Assembly: GCF_031877795.1 (NCBI RefSeq)
Contig: NC_133934.1
Coordinates: 105,526,610 to 105,590,609, forward strand
Origin: Strix aluco
Taxonomy: Eukaryota > Chordata > Aves > Strigiformes > Strigidae
DNA: 64,000 nucleotides
Direction: 5' to 3'
Position 1 is the stretch's first letter, and the number at the start of each line of letters is the position of its first letter. The translations under genes and the position numbers were made by a program. Under the pieces are notes generated by a model. That model did no database searches. It saw only the letters and a program-made list of their open reading frames with translations, and was not told where the DNA came from. This document shows, piece by piece, positions 24,361-36,297 of the stretch.

Positions 24361-27300
24361 TGCCACTGCCAGCAGGGACGGAGAAACAGGGCACCGCTGC
24401 CTCTTCTCCTGAGGAAGGAGCTGGACAAGCGCCTGCTGCTCCCTCTGGGGACCCCAGAGGCTGAGGGATGGTCCCCGTGGGCAGCGGGCATGCCCACTTG
24501 TCACAGGGGACACGGGAACGGAGGAGCAGGGCTGATTCCTGCACATTTGGGTTATTTTGGGGTGGGCAGTGAAGTTTTCAGGTTGCTTCGCAAGGGTGTG
24601 CAACTTGTGGTGGCCACTGTCTGCGGGAGATTTCGCAAGCCGGGACCTCAGGATAAGGCAGCGATCCCCAGCGTGATGGTGAATGGCAGCGTGTGCTCCC
24701 CGCTCTCCTGCACCAACGGGAGCCGGGCAGTGCGAAACCCCGGGTGGAGAGTAGGGAGGAACTTCAAGAAAGCAGCAATTGGCAGTGTCACTGAATTGAC
24801 CTTCTCTGGCTTCTCAGTGATCTCAAGTTTAATACAGAAACCAACTATTTTTTTTTTTTTCCAGCTTTGGGTAGTCACCTGAACTCTGAAATGTTTCAGC
24901 ACAAGTAAATTTCTGGACAAGTCTGAAGATAAGAGATGAGGGATCCTACAAGCTGGAGTCCCTTCCTTCCTTGTGCATCTCACTCCTACCAATCTGTTGC
25001 CATTTCTTCTGCAGAGCCTTTGGGCTTCTGCACATACCCCGTGGAGCCCTCTTCCCCTACACCAAGTAGCTTCGTTCTCCTGCCAGTTCCCTGCCTCTCA
25101 GCCCTCCTTCTCTTTCCTTATCCTCATCTCCCTCACCTTTGCTCTGCTGCTACCTGCTCAGGGGTCCAGGCACTTCAAAACACAAAATCAAAGTACATGT
25201 GCTCAGGGATGAAAGAAGACACATCAGACTGTTTCCTCAGCAATGGCCCTGTCCCTAAGCAGTGTCTTTCTCCTCGCCCTCATCTCCCTTCTCTCAGCTC
25301 TTTTACTGCTGGAATTCACAATGCTATCAGTCATAAAGGTTAAGCTCCAGAGGGCAGAGATCAGCTCACTGAAAACCTGACCTCAGCGATGACGAATTTT
25401 TATGTTAAAAGGATCGGGTTTTTTTCTCAGCTGTTGCATCAGACATGGGTGACGGTTGCTCCTAGGCAGTCATATCCTCTCACCGTGCAGTATTGCAGCT
25501 GTGGCAATTGTGTGTTTCACCTTGTCAATGGTTACTGGGTCTGAAGTGACTCCTTTTCTCTCTCACCCACCTTATGGTGCAGGGATATTCCTCCCCTTCC
25601 CTCTCCTCCTGATGAAATGGTTTCCCAGCACCAAGGGAGCCAGGGGATCTGACACAGAGATGAGATGGCCACAACTGTCTATCCCAAACTCTTCCTCCTA
25701 CCTCCTCCTCCTCCCTGCCCTTTGTCCTGTCTCTGTCACCCCACGACCACCACCTGATAAAGCACATGCTGTGAGCTCCCTTTAGTGAATCAGCTCCAGG
25801 ATTTTTCCTGGGACCCCTCCTAAGGCAGCCAAGATCAAGAACAAAAGAGAAGCGCCTTCTCGGTGCCTCTCCATCCCCCCGCCGAGGCTGTGCCCTAGAC
25901 ACTCAGAGCTGCTCTCAGCACAGAAACATTTACATCTTTTACAGCACTCAGGCTCTACTTCTCACATTTCTCCCCCAGCAAACACCATGGCCGCTTCAGA
26001 GTGTGCCTGGGGGCAGGGCTTGGGAAAGGACTGGGGAATCACGACTTGAGCAGGGTTGTATGGCTCTGTTTACACTGCAGGGCCATATCTCAGCTCCCTG
26101 ACTAGCTACAGACCCAAGAGAAACCCCCTCTGCATTGCTAACCCACCACTAAACAGTCTGCTGCGGATCCAGGGAAGGGAGAACTGGGCACGGCTTGCTA
26201 AATCCTGGGCTCCCTGAGGCAGTGCAAGTTAATTCCTTGTGGTGTTTAACCCCAGCCCCATCTGCTCCTGCTTGCTAGGTGTGAAACATCCCATCCCCCG
26301 TCCTCCCCTGCCTGCTGTCCGATGCATTTTCCCCCTGCTCCGGACCGGTGCAGGAAGCTGCCGTCCAGATCCTCCTGCACCCCCGGGCTCCCAGCTTCTA
26401 CCTCCGGGTGGTCCCCACTGCCCCCCTGTGCTGCCACTTCCCTCAGGTCCCTCTCTGCCTACTGGCCTGTAGCTGGGATGTAGGGAGCAGCCTGACAAGC
26501 CTATCTTTCAGTGCCTCTGGGGGGTAAGCGGCCCTGGGCGCTCTCAGAAACAAGCAGCAGCTGCCATGACCACCAAAAGAAACACAAAACTGCAGCCTTG
26601 ACTCTTCAGCTTGCTTTCCCTCAGGTTTCCCATCTCATGTCTTAATGCTGCCCTGTTTGTGTGATGTTGCGTAATGAAGCACTGCCAGAACAGTATCACC
26701 TTCCTGGGCTTTCCAAAACTGAATCCGCCGTTTCCTGCCCATGTTTCCAGTCTCCAGCCTCTTTGTATGTGCCCTTGCAGCTTCTTCAATCTGGGATCAC
26801 CTGCAACCTTTAGCCCTCTCTCTGATCATTAGTAAGGAAAGGGTAATGGAGACTCCCATCCTGAGTTTCAGCTCTGCCTGTATTAGGCATGAACTAAAAT
26901 TCATTTTCAGCCAGATCAGCAAACTGAACTGACTGACAGAGTCCCCCACAGTCCTGTGCCACCCCAAAGCAGAGGGTGGGATTGGAGAACCAAGTGGGAG
27001 CAAACAGCAGAGGCCAGCGTGGCTTAAACCTCCATGGAGCCGCACCACCGGCTCCTGCTGTGATATCTTAATGATTCTGCCTTCTCCTCCTCCATGCTCT
27101 GTGCCTTAATTAGCCGTTCCCCCTCCTGTGGGCCAAACTGCTCAGCTTTCTTTTCAATCCTCCTTCCTCGTGCTTTGCCTCTAACAGTGTCTTTCTACTG
27201 TACACTTCAAAGGCTTTTTTTGCTGCATCTCCCCCGTGCTGGCATCAGCTGGTAACACCCCAAAGCAGGCCAGGTCTGCCATGAACTCACAGTCATTGAA

Positions 27301-27735
27301 ATGGCTTCAGGCCCTTTGGATCTGGGCAAGAAGCAGGCATGGGGGAGGAGGGGTGGAAGGATTTTCACCATTTCACCTCTGAGAAGAGTTATTAGTAACA
27401 CAGGAAAAGCGAGGGGGGAAGCAGCCCCCTCCTTCACCCACCCTCCCCAGCAGAGAGCCTGCTGAGGGCAGAGTGCTTTTATGTGCAAGTGGGAGGGAAG
27501 GAGAGTGTTAGGGCTTCAGAGAGAAACGCTTTGATCTTGACTTTGAATCTCCTGCAGTTACCGGCTCCCCCCCCGCCCCCCCTATGACCAGGACCCCAGG
27601 ATGTGGCCAAGACTCCCAGTCCTTGCCCGACGCTGTGGTACTGTGCTTGGTGCTTCACATTTAATTCCCTCCTGTGTGCCTGGGAGCCTTGGGGAGCACG
27701 GGCACAGTGCCGATACCAAGTTCAAACCTTCCCTC
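24361..27735. other. Gene-free region between ABCD4 and the solo LTR
   Basis: Mixed sequence with pyrimidine-rich stretches (25000-25150, 25680-25740) and short poly-T and poly-C runs. No exon with convincing similarity, RNA gene or named repeat is seen. Confidence 0.6.
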
Positions 27736-28322
27736 TGTCCTGGTTTTGGCTGGGATAGACCTAATTTTTTTTTTCCCTTCTTAGTAGCTAGAATAGTGCT
27801 GTGTTTTGGATTCAGAATGGGATTTGATATCAGAAGAACGTTGGTAATGTACTGATGTTTTTAGTTGTTGCTAAGAAATCAAGGACTTTTCAACTTCCCA
27901 TGTCCTGCTAGTATGCAGGTATACGAGAAGCTGGGAGGGAGCACAGCCAGAGCAACGGATCCAAACTGGCCATGGAATACTACATATCCTCTAATGTCAT
28001 GCTCAGTATATAGATGAGGGTTGATCAGAAAGCTCACTCTTGCTTCTGGAACTGTGGTTTCAGGATTCTCTCTTCTCTGGGATCACTAGCCAAAAATGGG
28101 CTGGGCATCAGTCAGCGGGTGGTGAGCAATCACATTGTGCATTACTTGTTTGTATGTTCTATTATTACTATTATTATTATCATTATTATTTTTATTTTAT
28201 TTCAATTGTTAAATCGTTTTTATCTCAACCTACAAGTCTCCTTGCCCCTCCAATTTCATTCCCCATTCCCTGGAGCAGGGGAGGGTGGGTAAGCGGCTGC
28301 CGGCCAGGTTTAAACCACAACA
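27736..28322 (+). mobile_element. Solo LTR of an avian endogenous retrovirus, ERVL-like
   Basis: A 587-base element starting TGTCCTGGTTTTGGCTGGGA and ending TTTAAACCACAACA, so with TG...CA ends. It has perfect 5-bp flanking duplications (CCCTC at 27731-27735 and 28323-28327). The start, the AGTTGTTGCTAAG segment, a TATA-like TATATA (28007-28012), a downstream ATT-rich tract and the AAACCACAACA end match the widespread avian LTR I know. There is no internal coding region or second LTR, so it is a recombined solo copy. A 5-bp duplication favours class III (ERVL). Family name not certain. Confidence 0.88.
28160..28200 (+). repeat. (ATT)n microsatellite inside the LTR
   Basis: Imperfect ATT/TTA trinucleotide run with C and T interruptions. 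The tract is part of the LTR's own sequence rather than a separate insertion, and is a likely length polymorphism. Confidence 0.85.
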
Positions 28323-29762
28323 CCCTCCCATCTCACAGAGCAGGAAGGACAAGAGAGCCCAGCTGGACAGAAGCCAGAAAGGAAAAGATCCCTGCGCCAA
28401 GCAGAGGAGAATTAGAGATGGGACCTCTTGTCAGGGCTCTGCTGCCCCAGGGCAGGGGACAGGCAGACCTGGCTCTCCTGTGCACTCCTGGTGCATTAGA
28501 CTGGGCAGTCCTGAACATCACCCAGAAGAAGAACTGGGAGGCAGACACCATTAGGAGAGCGACAGAGTACTCTGGGTGACTCTCAGGGGACAGCACTAAG
28601 GTCCCCTGGTCCCCAAGGAAGGATCTTAAGTCAGAGAGAGAAGAACAGCAATGGGGGCCCTGGGTGTTCTCTACAGGATGGGAAGGAGGTGGCAGGAGGA
28701 AGGGGAATGAACCTGAGCTCTGAGTCACTGCAGAGGAAGAGGGTGTCAGGGTGTGGGAGAGCCTTAGGGGCCTCCGGTCTCTTGTCCAAGATGGGACCTA
28801 GTGCCCAGGCCAGCACTCCTGCTTCCCTTGGGAGATGAAACTCCTGGCTGGGCCTTGCTGCCAAGCTGTCTCGAAGTTCAGGCCATGTTCTTCTGCCCTC
28901 TGTGCTGTCCCTCTGTCCTCAGTCACACAGCTGAAATCACCTCTGTTAACTGCTCTCCCTTGCTGAGGTTGATGCACTCAGATGTCCCTGCCCGCCAGTT
29001 CTCACTTCAGCACCACTAAATAGATTTTGCTCCTTGCATCATCTCCTATAATTCAATCACTCCAGCTTTGTTGCTCCTGGCTGAAAACTCCCTGTTGTTT
29101 GTCACTCTCCCTCTTGGTGTGAACAAAATTGTCTATCTGCCCAGCATTGTCCCAGGGCATGCACAGACAGGAGGGTGCCTCACAGGACCTCTCTGCAGAG
29201 CTCAGCAGCCTGTCTATTTAAGCATTCCTTTAAGGTCTCCAGCATAGGCGCAAGGCAGTGGGTTCAGAGATGGTTTCAGGGCTGGGAACGAGAAGTACCA
29301 GATGTTAACCCCAAAACAGAACTTCTGTCATTCAGTTTGAAAAGTTACTACAAAAATTGGGATGGTCTCCATGTTTTCGAGGTCCCTGTTGGGCACAGTC
29401 ATACCAGAACCCCTTGACCTTCCTTCCCCATAAGACTGGTGGGCAGACTGCAGCTGCAGCAACCCTATTTCTGTTGACAACTCAGGCTGAAAGGTCTGCT
29501 CATTGCTCTTTTCTCATGGAGCAATGCTAGGCCCGGGGGAGAAACCCTGCCAAGACAGCAGACACTTAAGACTCTCCTGGAAGCTCCCATACTCTCAGTC
29601 CTGCCAGTCTCTCAGCAGTCCCAGCTTCCCTGACTCCCTAGAGGGATGACAGCACTTGGATTTGGACTCTGCAGTGCTCTGGAGTGAGAAAGATGGGAAA
29701 AAGAGAAGCCAGGACATGGGTAATGGCTTTAAGGGGATGGACATGTCAATCTAGCCCATTTA

Positions 29763-29806
29763 TAGATCATAGATGGATCACAGAATGGTTTGGGTCAACC
29801 TGTTCC
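29763..29806 (-). mobile_element. Remnant of a CR1 3' tail
   Basis: The string ATCATAGATGGATCACAG then AATGGTTTGGGT resembles the terminal 40 bases of CR1 in the same antisense orientation as the larger copy at 3171, but the homology breaks off at once (GTCAACCTGTTCCAA). Either a heavily truncated insertion or a decayed one. Confidence 0.5.
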
Positions 29807-31448
29807 AATTCCAGAGGTGGTTTTGGCAACCGGTCCACAGTCTGACCTGCCCCAAATGGCATTTGGCTGCCCCATTTCAGCCATATCTCATCCTGTCTGA
29901 ATGGTCTCCTCTGGTCCAGCCATGGACAGCTCTGCAGTCGGTAGGGTGCTCTGACTCCCTCCACTCCTGGAGGTCCCCTAGGTGGGAGTGGAGGTGGGAC
30001 TGGGTACCTTTCCTGCTGGGGGGGATAACTGAGTGTTTGAATGTTGTCCCCATGTGTGGCACTGTCGGGATTGTCACAGTCCAGTGACAGAACCAGAGGA
30101 AGCCCTACTTTATACAAGAACCCAGCACCAAGTCCTTGGGACACCCTTCCTCGTGAGGTTCAAACTAACAAGAATTTTATCTGCTGAATATGGAGGTTTC
30201 TCTTGACCTGGGAGAAGACTCCGTGCCCAAACTTGGAGGAGTAAAATCTGCCTTCCAGTGCAGCTGGAAACAGTGCCCTGAGACCCATGCGCAGCTGGAC
30301 ATCTCTGCACCTTTGCTCTGGGCCTTGTCTGAGAGAGGATGGACTGCAGCAGGCAGGTTAAAGCACAACAGGCAGAAAAGCTTTTGGCATCCAGAGCTGA
30401 ACTGCAAAGGTCTCCACGGCCTACTGTCATGCTGAAGCATCCTGCACCAAATCAGGGAGCACTCTGGTCCCCCCACTGAACTCCTCCAAGGAACAGAAAA
30501 ATGCTAACTACTTGTTTATATGCTGGAAGCCGGTGTGTGCAGTCATCTGCATAACAGAACTGCCCAGGCTGTCTCTTTGTGTGTTTTCCAGCTCCTATGT
30601 TAATCACTGACCCTGCTGACTCGGGCATTTACCAGTGTCTCACTGCCCTGTGAGCACCACTTTGCATTTGCAACCAAAGAAGTTAAAAGGATGAAGGATG
30701 AGAAGGGGAGCTCAGCAGCTGTGGATATGAACACCAGCCTGCCTGGGAAAAGATCCAGGAATGGCCAGGTTGATAGCAAGAGTAGAGCTGGCTTTGGAGA
30801 TATGAAGATTGCCTGAGGGGGGAAAAAAGCTCACCAGGGGATGGTTTAGGTCTCTCTTCCTTGCGCTGTAGCTTTTCTGTGTTCAGGCAGAGTGACCCCT
30901 GTGAGCACTGAAGGCTGGGGTTCAGTGTCAGCTGGAGTGGTGGCTCCTAGCTGAGGATGGGAGGACTCACAAGCAGCCAGTCCACAGCTTCCAGGGAGCC
31001 GGTACCTCCTGTCAAACCCTCCTCGCCTGGCCTCCCCCTTCGCTCCAGGGTATGTGCTTCTGGGGGAGGTAGGACACACAGCAGCCTTGATGTGTGCTGC
31101 GATCTTGCTCTTGGACTGACATGGAAGGGAGGGCAGCAGGAGAGAGAGCCAGGCACATTTCCCCTGTTGGAAAGTTCGGTGTATAGTTTTCTTCCCAAAT
31201 TGCACAAGAATCCCATATGTGGTGTCTCCATGAGTCCTCTTGCCCTCTCATTGCCAAAGGCTGCAGCAGAAATGAGTGCCACAGTGAGGTTCCCCATGGG
31301 TGGTGGCATGCAGGGAAGGAAACCCTTGCCGTTTCTGACATCAGGAGTTACTTTGTGCCCCTCACTGCAGGGTGGGTTGTGGTGGGTCTCAGGCTGGTCC
31401 CCAAGGCTAGGCTGGGGAGAGGAAACCAGTGCTGCCTGCAACCAGAGA

Positions 31449-31497
31449 TACTACACAGAACTACACAGAGATACCAGAATTACACAGAGGACACGAA
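31449..31497 (+). repeat. Short degenerate tandem repeat, ACTACACAGAG type
   Basis: About four copies of a 10-12 base unit (ACTACACAGA, ACTACACAGAG, ATACCAGAATT, ACACAGAGG) with decay toward the right end. Confidence 0.5.
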
Positions 31498-32339
31498 GCA
31501 TCGAGACCAGCTGGTGAAGAGCACAGCTCTTCCCTGTTGACCAAGCTGTGCCCCTTGTCATTAAAACACACCCAGCCCTCACACCTAAGAGCAAGGGCTC
31601 CCTGGGGTCCCGTTTTGGGGTGGTCTAGCTTGGGATGAGACAGGTCCTGGAGGAAGGTCTAGGGGTTCTGGACTTGAGGTGAAGAGGAGGTGGGGTGGAG
31701 TTGGCGTCGGCAGCTTAGCGATGCTGGAGTAAGGTGCCTGGTGCGTGGGCTGTTTGCACAGACCCACGTGATGCCCGAGGGATGGAATGAACCCATTGTG
31801 CGAGCGGGAGTTAAGGAGGGGGACCTCGACCCCGAGATTAGGCTGGGGAGGCAGCGGGGCAGATACAGCAGGAAGGAAGGCTGCTGCAACAGAGGGCCCA
31901 GGCATGGGCAGGCAGATGCCAGCCTGTCCAGGAGGCTGCCCAGGGCTGAGGGCAGGGAAAAGCTGCCGTCATTTGGGTGCCTCCCACAGACAAACGAGAA
32001 GATTTTGAAGGACAGCAGAGCTGAGCTTCGTCAGCCCTATGAGGCCGGGGGTCCCACCAGCCTTGCCTTACCGGGGGAAGGACAGGCACCCCTTAGGGAG
32101 GGGAGAGGAAAGGGTAACTATCTCCTAGCTAGCAGCCTGGAGGAAGGACCACGGCCTCGGCAGGAGCGAGAGAGGAGAGGGGGCAGACACGCACATGGGC
32201 TGTGCCAACCCCGTGGGATACAGTGACATCCACTCGGGACCTGCCTGCTCCTCGTGGGACACGAGGGGAGCCCCATGCAGGCATCCAGCTCCCACCCTGC
32301 AACCCCAGTGGGCTCCGTGGCCTGCCACGGGGCTGCAGG

Positions 32340-33290
32340 CCCGGGCGGGGTACGGGGCAGTAGAATGTGTGGGGCGGCAGGGTGTCGGGGGGGCAGCGGG
32401 GCGCAGCGGGGCAGGGCGGCGGCAGGCGGCGGGCCCTTTAAGCGCGGCGGCGGCGGGACAATGGCCATTATCACTTTAGCTTTGGAAGTGACCCCCGGCC
32501 CGCTCCGCTTTCATCTGGGCCGGGGCCGCGGGGATGGCCCGCTTCCTGGCGGGGGAGGGGAGGGAGGGGGCAGGCGGGGAGGGGCGGCCCGGCCCGGCCC
32601 GGCTCGGCCCGGCGCCGCACGCGGCCGCCCGCTCCCGAGGGTCACTGCGGGGCTGGCACCGGGGCGGCGGCAGCGGCGGGTCCGCGCCGCTTCCTGCCGC
32701 CGCCCTTAAAGGTGCGGGGCGGCCCAGGGCGCGACCCGACCCGCCGAGCCAGGTGAGTGCGGAGCCGGACCGGGCGCCGTCGGGGCTGCGGCTCCCCGCC
32801 GGCCCTCCCTAAGCCCTGACCCCGCGGGCTGCTCCGCCGCGGCGGGCACCTTCCCCCGGCGAGCGAGCGGGCGGGCGCCCCGTCCCGTCCCGTCCCGCCC
32901 TGCCCTCGGTCCCCGCTCAGCGGCTGCCCGGGCACCGGCGACCGCTCCCCCGCCCCAGGGCTGTTGGTCCCTTTGTCTGCCGGGCGAGGGGGGCGGCCAC
33001 CAGCCCGTGCTCCCACCCGGGGCGCGGGGCTGTCCGCGACCCGCGGGCGGCTGCACGGAGCCGCCTCCGCCGCGTTCGGGAGAGGCGTGAGCGGCCGTGG
33101 GGGCGGCCGCGGGTACGCGCTCACGGGTGGACGGAGCTGGAGGCGGCTGTCAGGCGCTGCTCGCACTCGAGCGGTCAGTGCCTCCGCCCGAAAGACGGCT
33201 GAAACCAGGCTTAGCTGCAGTGCTTTGGCCTAGGTTAAGGCGGGTCCGTGGCTTTTCTCTCTCCAGGCGAGTGCTGCCCCGCTTCTGGGC
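32340..33290. promoter_or_regulatory. VRTN: CpG island and promoter of VRTN
   Basis: Nearly 1 kb dense in CpG with 5-bp runs such as repeated GGCCC (32584-32611) and CGTCC (32880-32897). It is 3-4 kb upstream of the vertnin coding exon and on the same side as its 5' end. Within it the island is broken at 32457-32490 by an unusually AT-containing stretch, ACAATGGCCATTATCAC, that stands out as a possible factor-binding block. Confidence 0.75.
32600..32752 (+). other. VRTN: Putative non-coding first exon of VRTN
   Basis: The GC-rich stretch ends in GAGCCAG|GTGAGTGCGG, a strong donor at 32753. The vertnin coding exon begins one base before its ATG, directly after an acceptor, so an upstream non-coding exon is required. 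This donor in the CpG island is the best candidate; the transcription start is not determined. Confidence 0.45.
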
Positions 33291-36200
33291 TTCGGTGGAG
33301 ATGTGGAGATTGGCAGACGGAGCAGGCTTCTCCCGTGGCCAGTGCTGCTCACCCACCAGAAACCCCCCGGGATTTCTAGTGTGGTGATATTTCTAGCCCA
33401 GACAGCTCCTGGAGACTACAGCTTCTGTTGTGCAGTTACGGTGGTTCAAACCTCCTCCTCTCAAATGAGAGCCTTGGCCGCTGGGGCAGCCTGAGCCCTC
33501 AGCTGGGGCTAGGAAATGAGCTACCTAACCCAGCTGGGCTGGGGTGCATGGACACCCCTGCTCCTGCGAGGCACTGGCAGTTCCAGGCAGCCAGGGCGGT
33601 AGGGGCTGAGGTCTCCTAGATTCCTGCTGGCGGGAGCTTTTGGGGGCTGACCCGGGGAACTTGCACTACTGGATGCCACCAGCCCATCAGTTTAGGTGAG
33701 GGAACGTGATCTGCAAGTGTTTGCTTATCTGTTACAATGCAAAAGCAGCCAGGTTAGGTAAAACCTCCTTTATCAGTGGTGAAAAGCTCCCTTCGTTACC
33801 TTTTGGTGCTGAGGTGGTTTAGGGAGCACTTGTCTGTCGTGTTCAGCTGGCTTCACTGGGGCTGTGCGGGGAAAAATGTTCCCTTTGCAGCAGGTCCTCT
33901 GTGTTGAGAGCTGCTGGATTTGATCTGGCGATGAATCAAGCCCCCAGCTTGGTTGACTTCTGCTTCTGACTTACCTGAGCCCCTCTCCACCCTGCCCCAG
34001 GAGCTCATCTCTGCTGTTTCAGCTGCAGGTTTTGCCTTAGGATTGCTTTTGAGGTCCTGTTGCTCCAGGCAGCAGGAGCTGGCAGTGACATTGAGGCTGT
34101 GGTGTTATCACTGAAGGAAAGGATTAAATCCTGTGCCTCCAGGTCTCCCTCTCACCATCTCTCCTGCCAAGCTATAAGGGGGTGGGAAATGCCCACCAGA
34201 CCATAAAGACCAGGGTTGTTGCTGATGCTCCCCTAGCCTGAGGCAGCTCCTTACCCGCTCCAGGGGAAAGGCTTGCCTTGCCTTTCCTGGCTCTGCTGGC
34301 GAGTGAGTGCTCAGCCAGGCTGCGGGGGCTGAAAGGGGAGGCTGTGGCAGCTGCTGCAGGGGGAGGTGTCTGGCCCTGAAATGGTTTGGCAAGACACAGA
34401 GAAGGAGGACTTGGGCTCTGCCAGCCCTGCATCTCTCCTGAGGGATGCCTTTGCTTCAGCTCCTCGAGCACATGTTGTTCACCATGGGCTTAGTCAAAAT
34501 TTCTATGAACTTCCAGAACAGCAATACAGACCTGACCTGAAGTGACAACCCCATACTTGCTCAGACCAGGTTTTTAGGACAAGTTTATCTCCCCTGCTTC
34601 ACAGCTGTGTGCATTCTCCTTTGTTGTCTCTGATACCTGATGCCCCACAGCTGTGGAAACAGCTGTAACAGGGGCCTGGCCCCTGACATGCAGGAGACCA
34701 TGAAGGAGCTTGGAGCAGGGGAAGAGAGTTGATTTGGTGACTAGCTGTGCCCTGATTAAAGGCAAGGGGGAGCAGCAGCAGCACAGGAGGCTTCTTGTGG
34801 TGAAGTAGCTGGGATGCAGCCTGTGTGATTCTGTGATACCTCATTTTGTTTGCTGTTTGGTCATGGCCAGGGGCCATAGATACTATGGGAATAATAATCA
34901 TACCTGCAGCAGGGTGCAGGGCTGAGAATCGGAAGAGGTCAGGAGGGACACTTGCTTTACTGCAGAGCTGCCGCTTTTCATGCCTGGCTTTGCTGTTTCC
35001 CCATTTTCCCGCAGAGCTGCGAGTGCATAGTAATACCTGTGAAGTGTTGTGAGAAGGTGGGTCTCCAGCTGGGATGTGAATCAAGTAGACTACAAAGTGA
35101 TGCCCTGCATGTCGAGGGAGGCATGTGAATGAGCCTTAGGAGAAAATGGAACAGATTGGGTTTCTTAGTTGAGTGAAGTGTTATAGTCCTCGGGAGAAAA
35201 CTGGTTCAAGAGGGAGAGATGGGGCTGGCTGATGAGGAAAAGGTGCTGAAGAGGGGTGCACTGATGGACCTGAATCATGAAGCAGGGACTGCAGTTGTGA
35301 AAGCTCCTGGAGTGGCAAGGGCAGAGCCATGTAGGCATCAGGACCACAGCTAACAAAGTGGGGTGTGCAGGTTTGACCCTTTGGATTGCCTGAGTGGGAA
35401 CTGGCCTGTGGAGGGAGGAAGGACAGGACTGGGACGGGCTCAGGCAGGGAAGATAGCTCCATACAGTCTCTAAACTACCCACCCAACGCTCATGCTCTGT
35501 CTGCAGTTTTGGGTTGCCTCCTACCTGGTAGCTCATCTAGGAGAAGCCCTCCTTTTGTGGCTTCATCCTGGCTGGTGGTGTGTGTCTGCTGAGCAGCAAG
35601 TGACATCTAGTGTCAGCTCAGGCAGCAGTAACCGTGGCTTGGGCTGGCTACGGCTCTTCTGTACATCCCAGGTTCTGTGGCAGCAGATTTTTTGGTGCAT
35701 TCAATGGGTGTGGCTGCAGTGCCCTGCTCTGAGGGAGGGGGCAAGCTTGTTGCCCCTTCTTCTGTTGGGCTGAACACCTTGAGTCAGGTCCCTCCATGCC
35801 CCTGCGCAGTGTGGCTCTGTCACAGGTCCCTTCCTGCAGAGATGACAAACGTTTCCCTCTTCAGGCTCTCTTCTCTCTGGGGGCTGGCAGTGGGGTGGTA
35901 AAAGGAAAGAGATGGAGCTACTGGTGGGAGAGCCAGGTGTAGGGGTGAGGCTGGGCGCAAAGCCAGGCGTGCGGGGGTAGGAGGTGACCTGTCTTCCCAC
36001 CCCGATGGACGCAGTTGCTACTGGAGGCTGTGTGCCATGCGTGCTGCCCACAGGAGGTCACTGCAGAGCAAGCTGAGCCCATGTCCCTGTCCCAGGTCTG
36101 CCTGTGGGGATCCAGGCTTCCTCCTTTGTCCTTGGGAGTGTGCGGGGGCGGGGGGGGGGAGCTGTGGCCTTTCCTCTACCCTCTTTCCCCGTCCTGTCCT

Positions 36201-36296
36201 TTGGGGAAGAGCTGGACCTGGAGGCCAGGCCCCTGGCAGTCTGGAGTGTGTGCCGTCTTCATCTCTAGTGACTTCTTTCTTTTTGCTGTCCTTTAG
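33291..36296 (+). other. VRTN: VRTN 5' intron
   Basis: If the donor at 32753 is used, the intron runs to the acceptor TTTGCTGTCCTTTAG at 36296. I see no additional exon. A poly-G run lies near 36143-36162. Confidence 0.55.
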
Positions 36297-36297
36297 G

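Larger units (their letters stand above)
28323..32339. other. Gene-free region upstream of VRTN
   Basis: Contains a decayed CR1 tail (29763-29806) and a degenerate ACTACACAGAG-type repeat (31449-31497). No supported exon. Short open frames in both strands lack family resemblance. Confidence 0.6.

Noticed and set aside
36037-36297. An in-frame 87-codon extension upstream of the vertnin ATG
   Set aside because: It reads through intron sequence including the polypyrimidine tract and acceptor CTTTAG at 36296; the known vertnin N-terminus starts at 36298.
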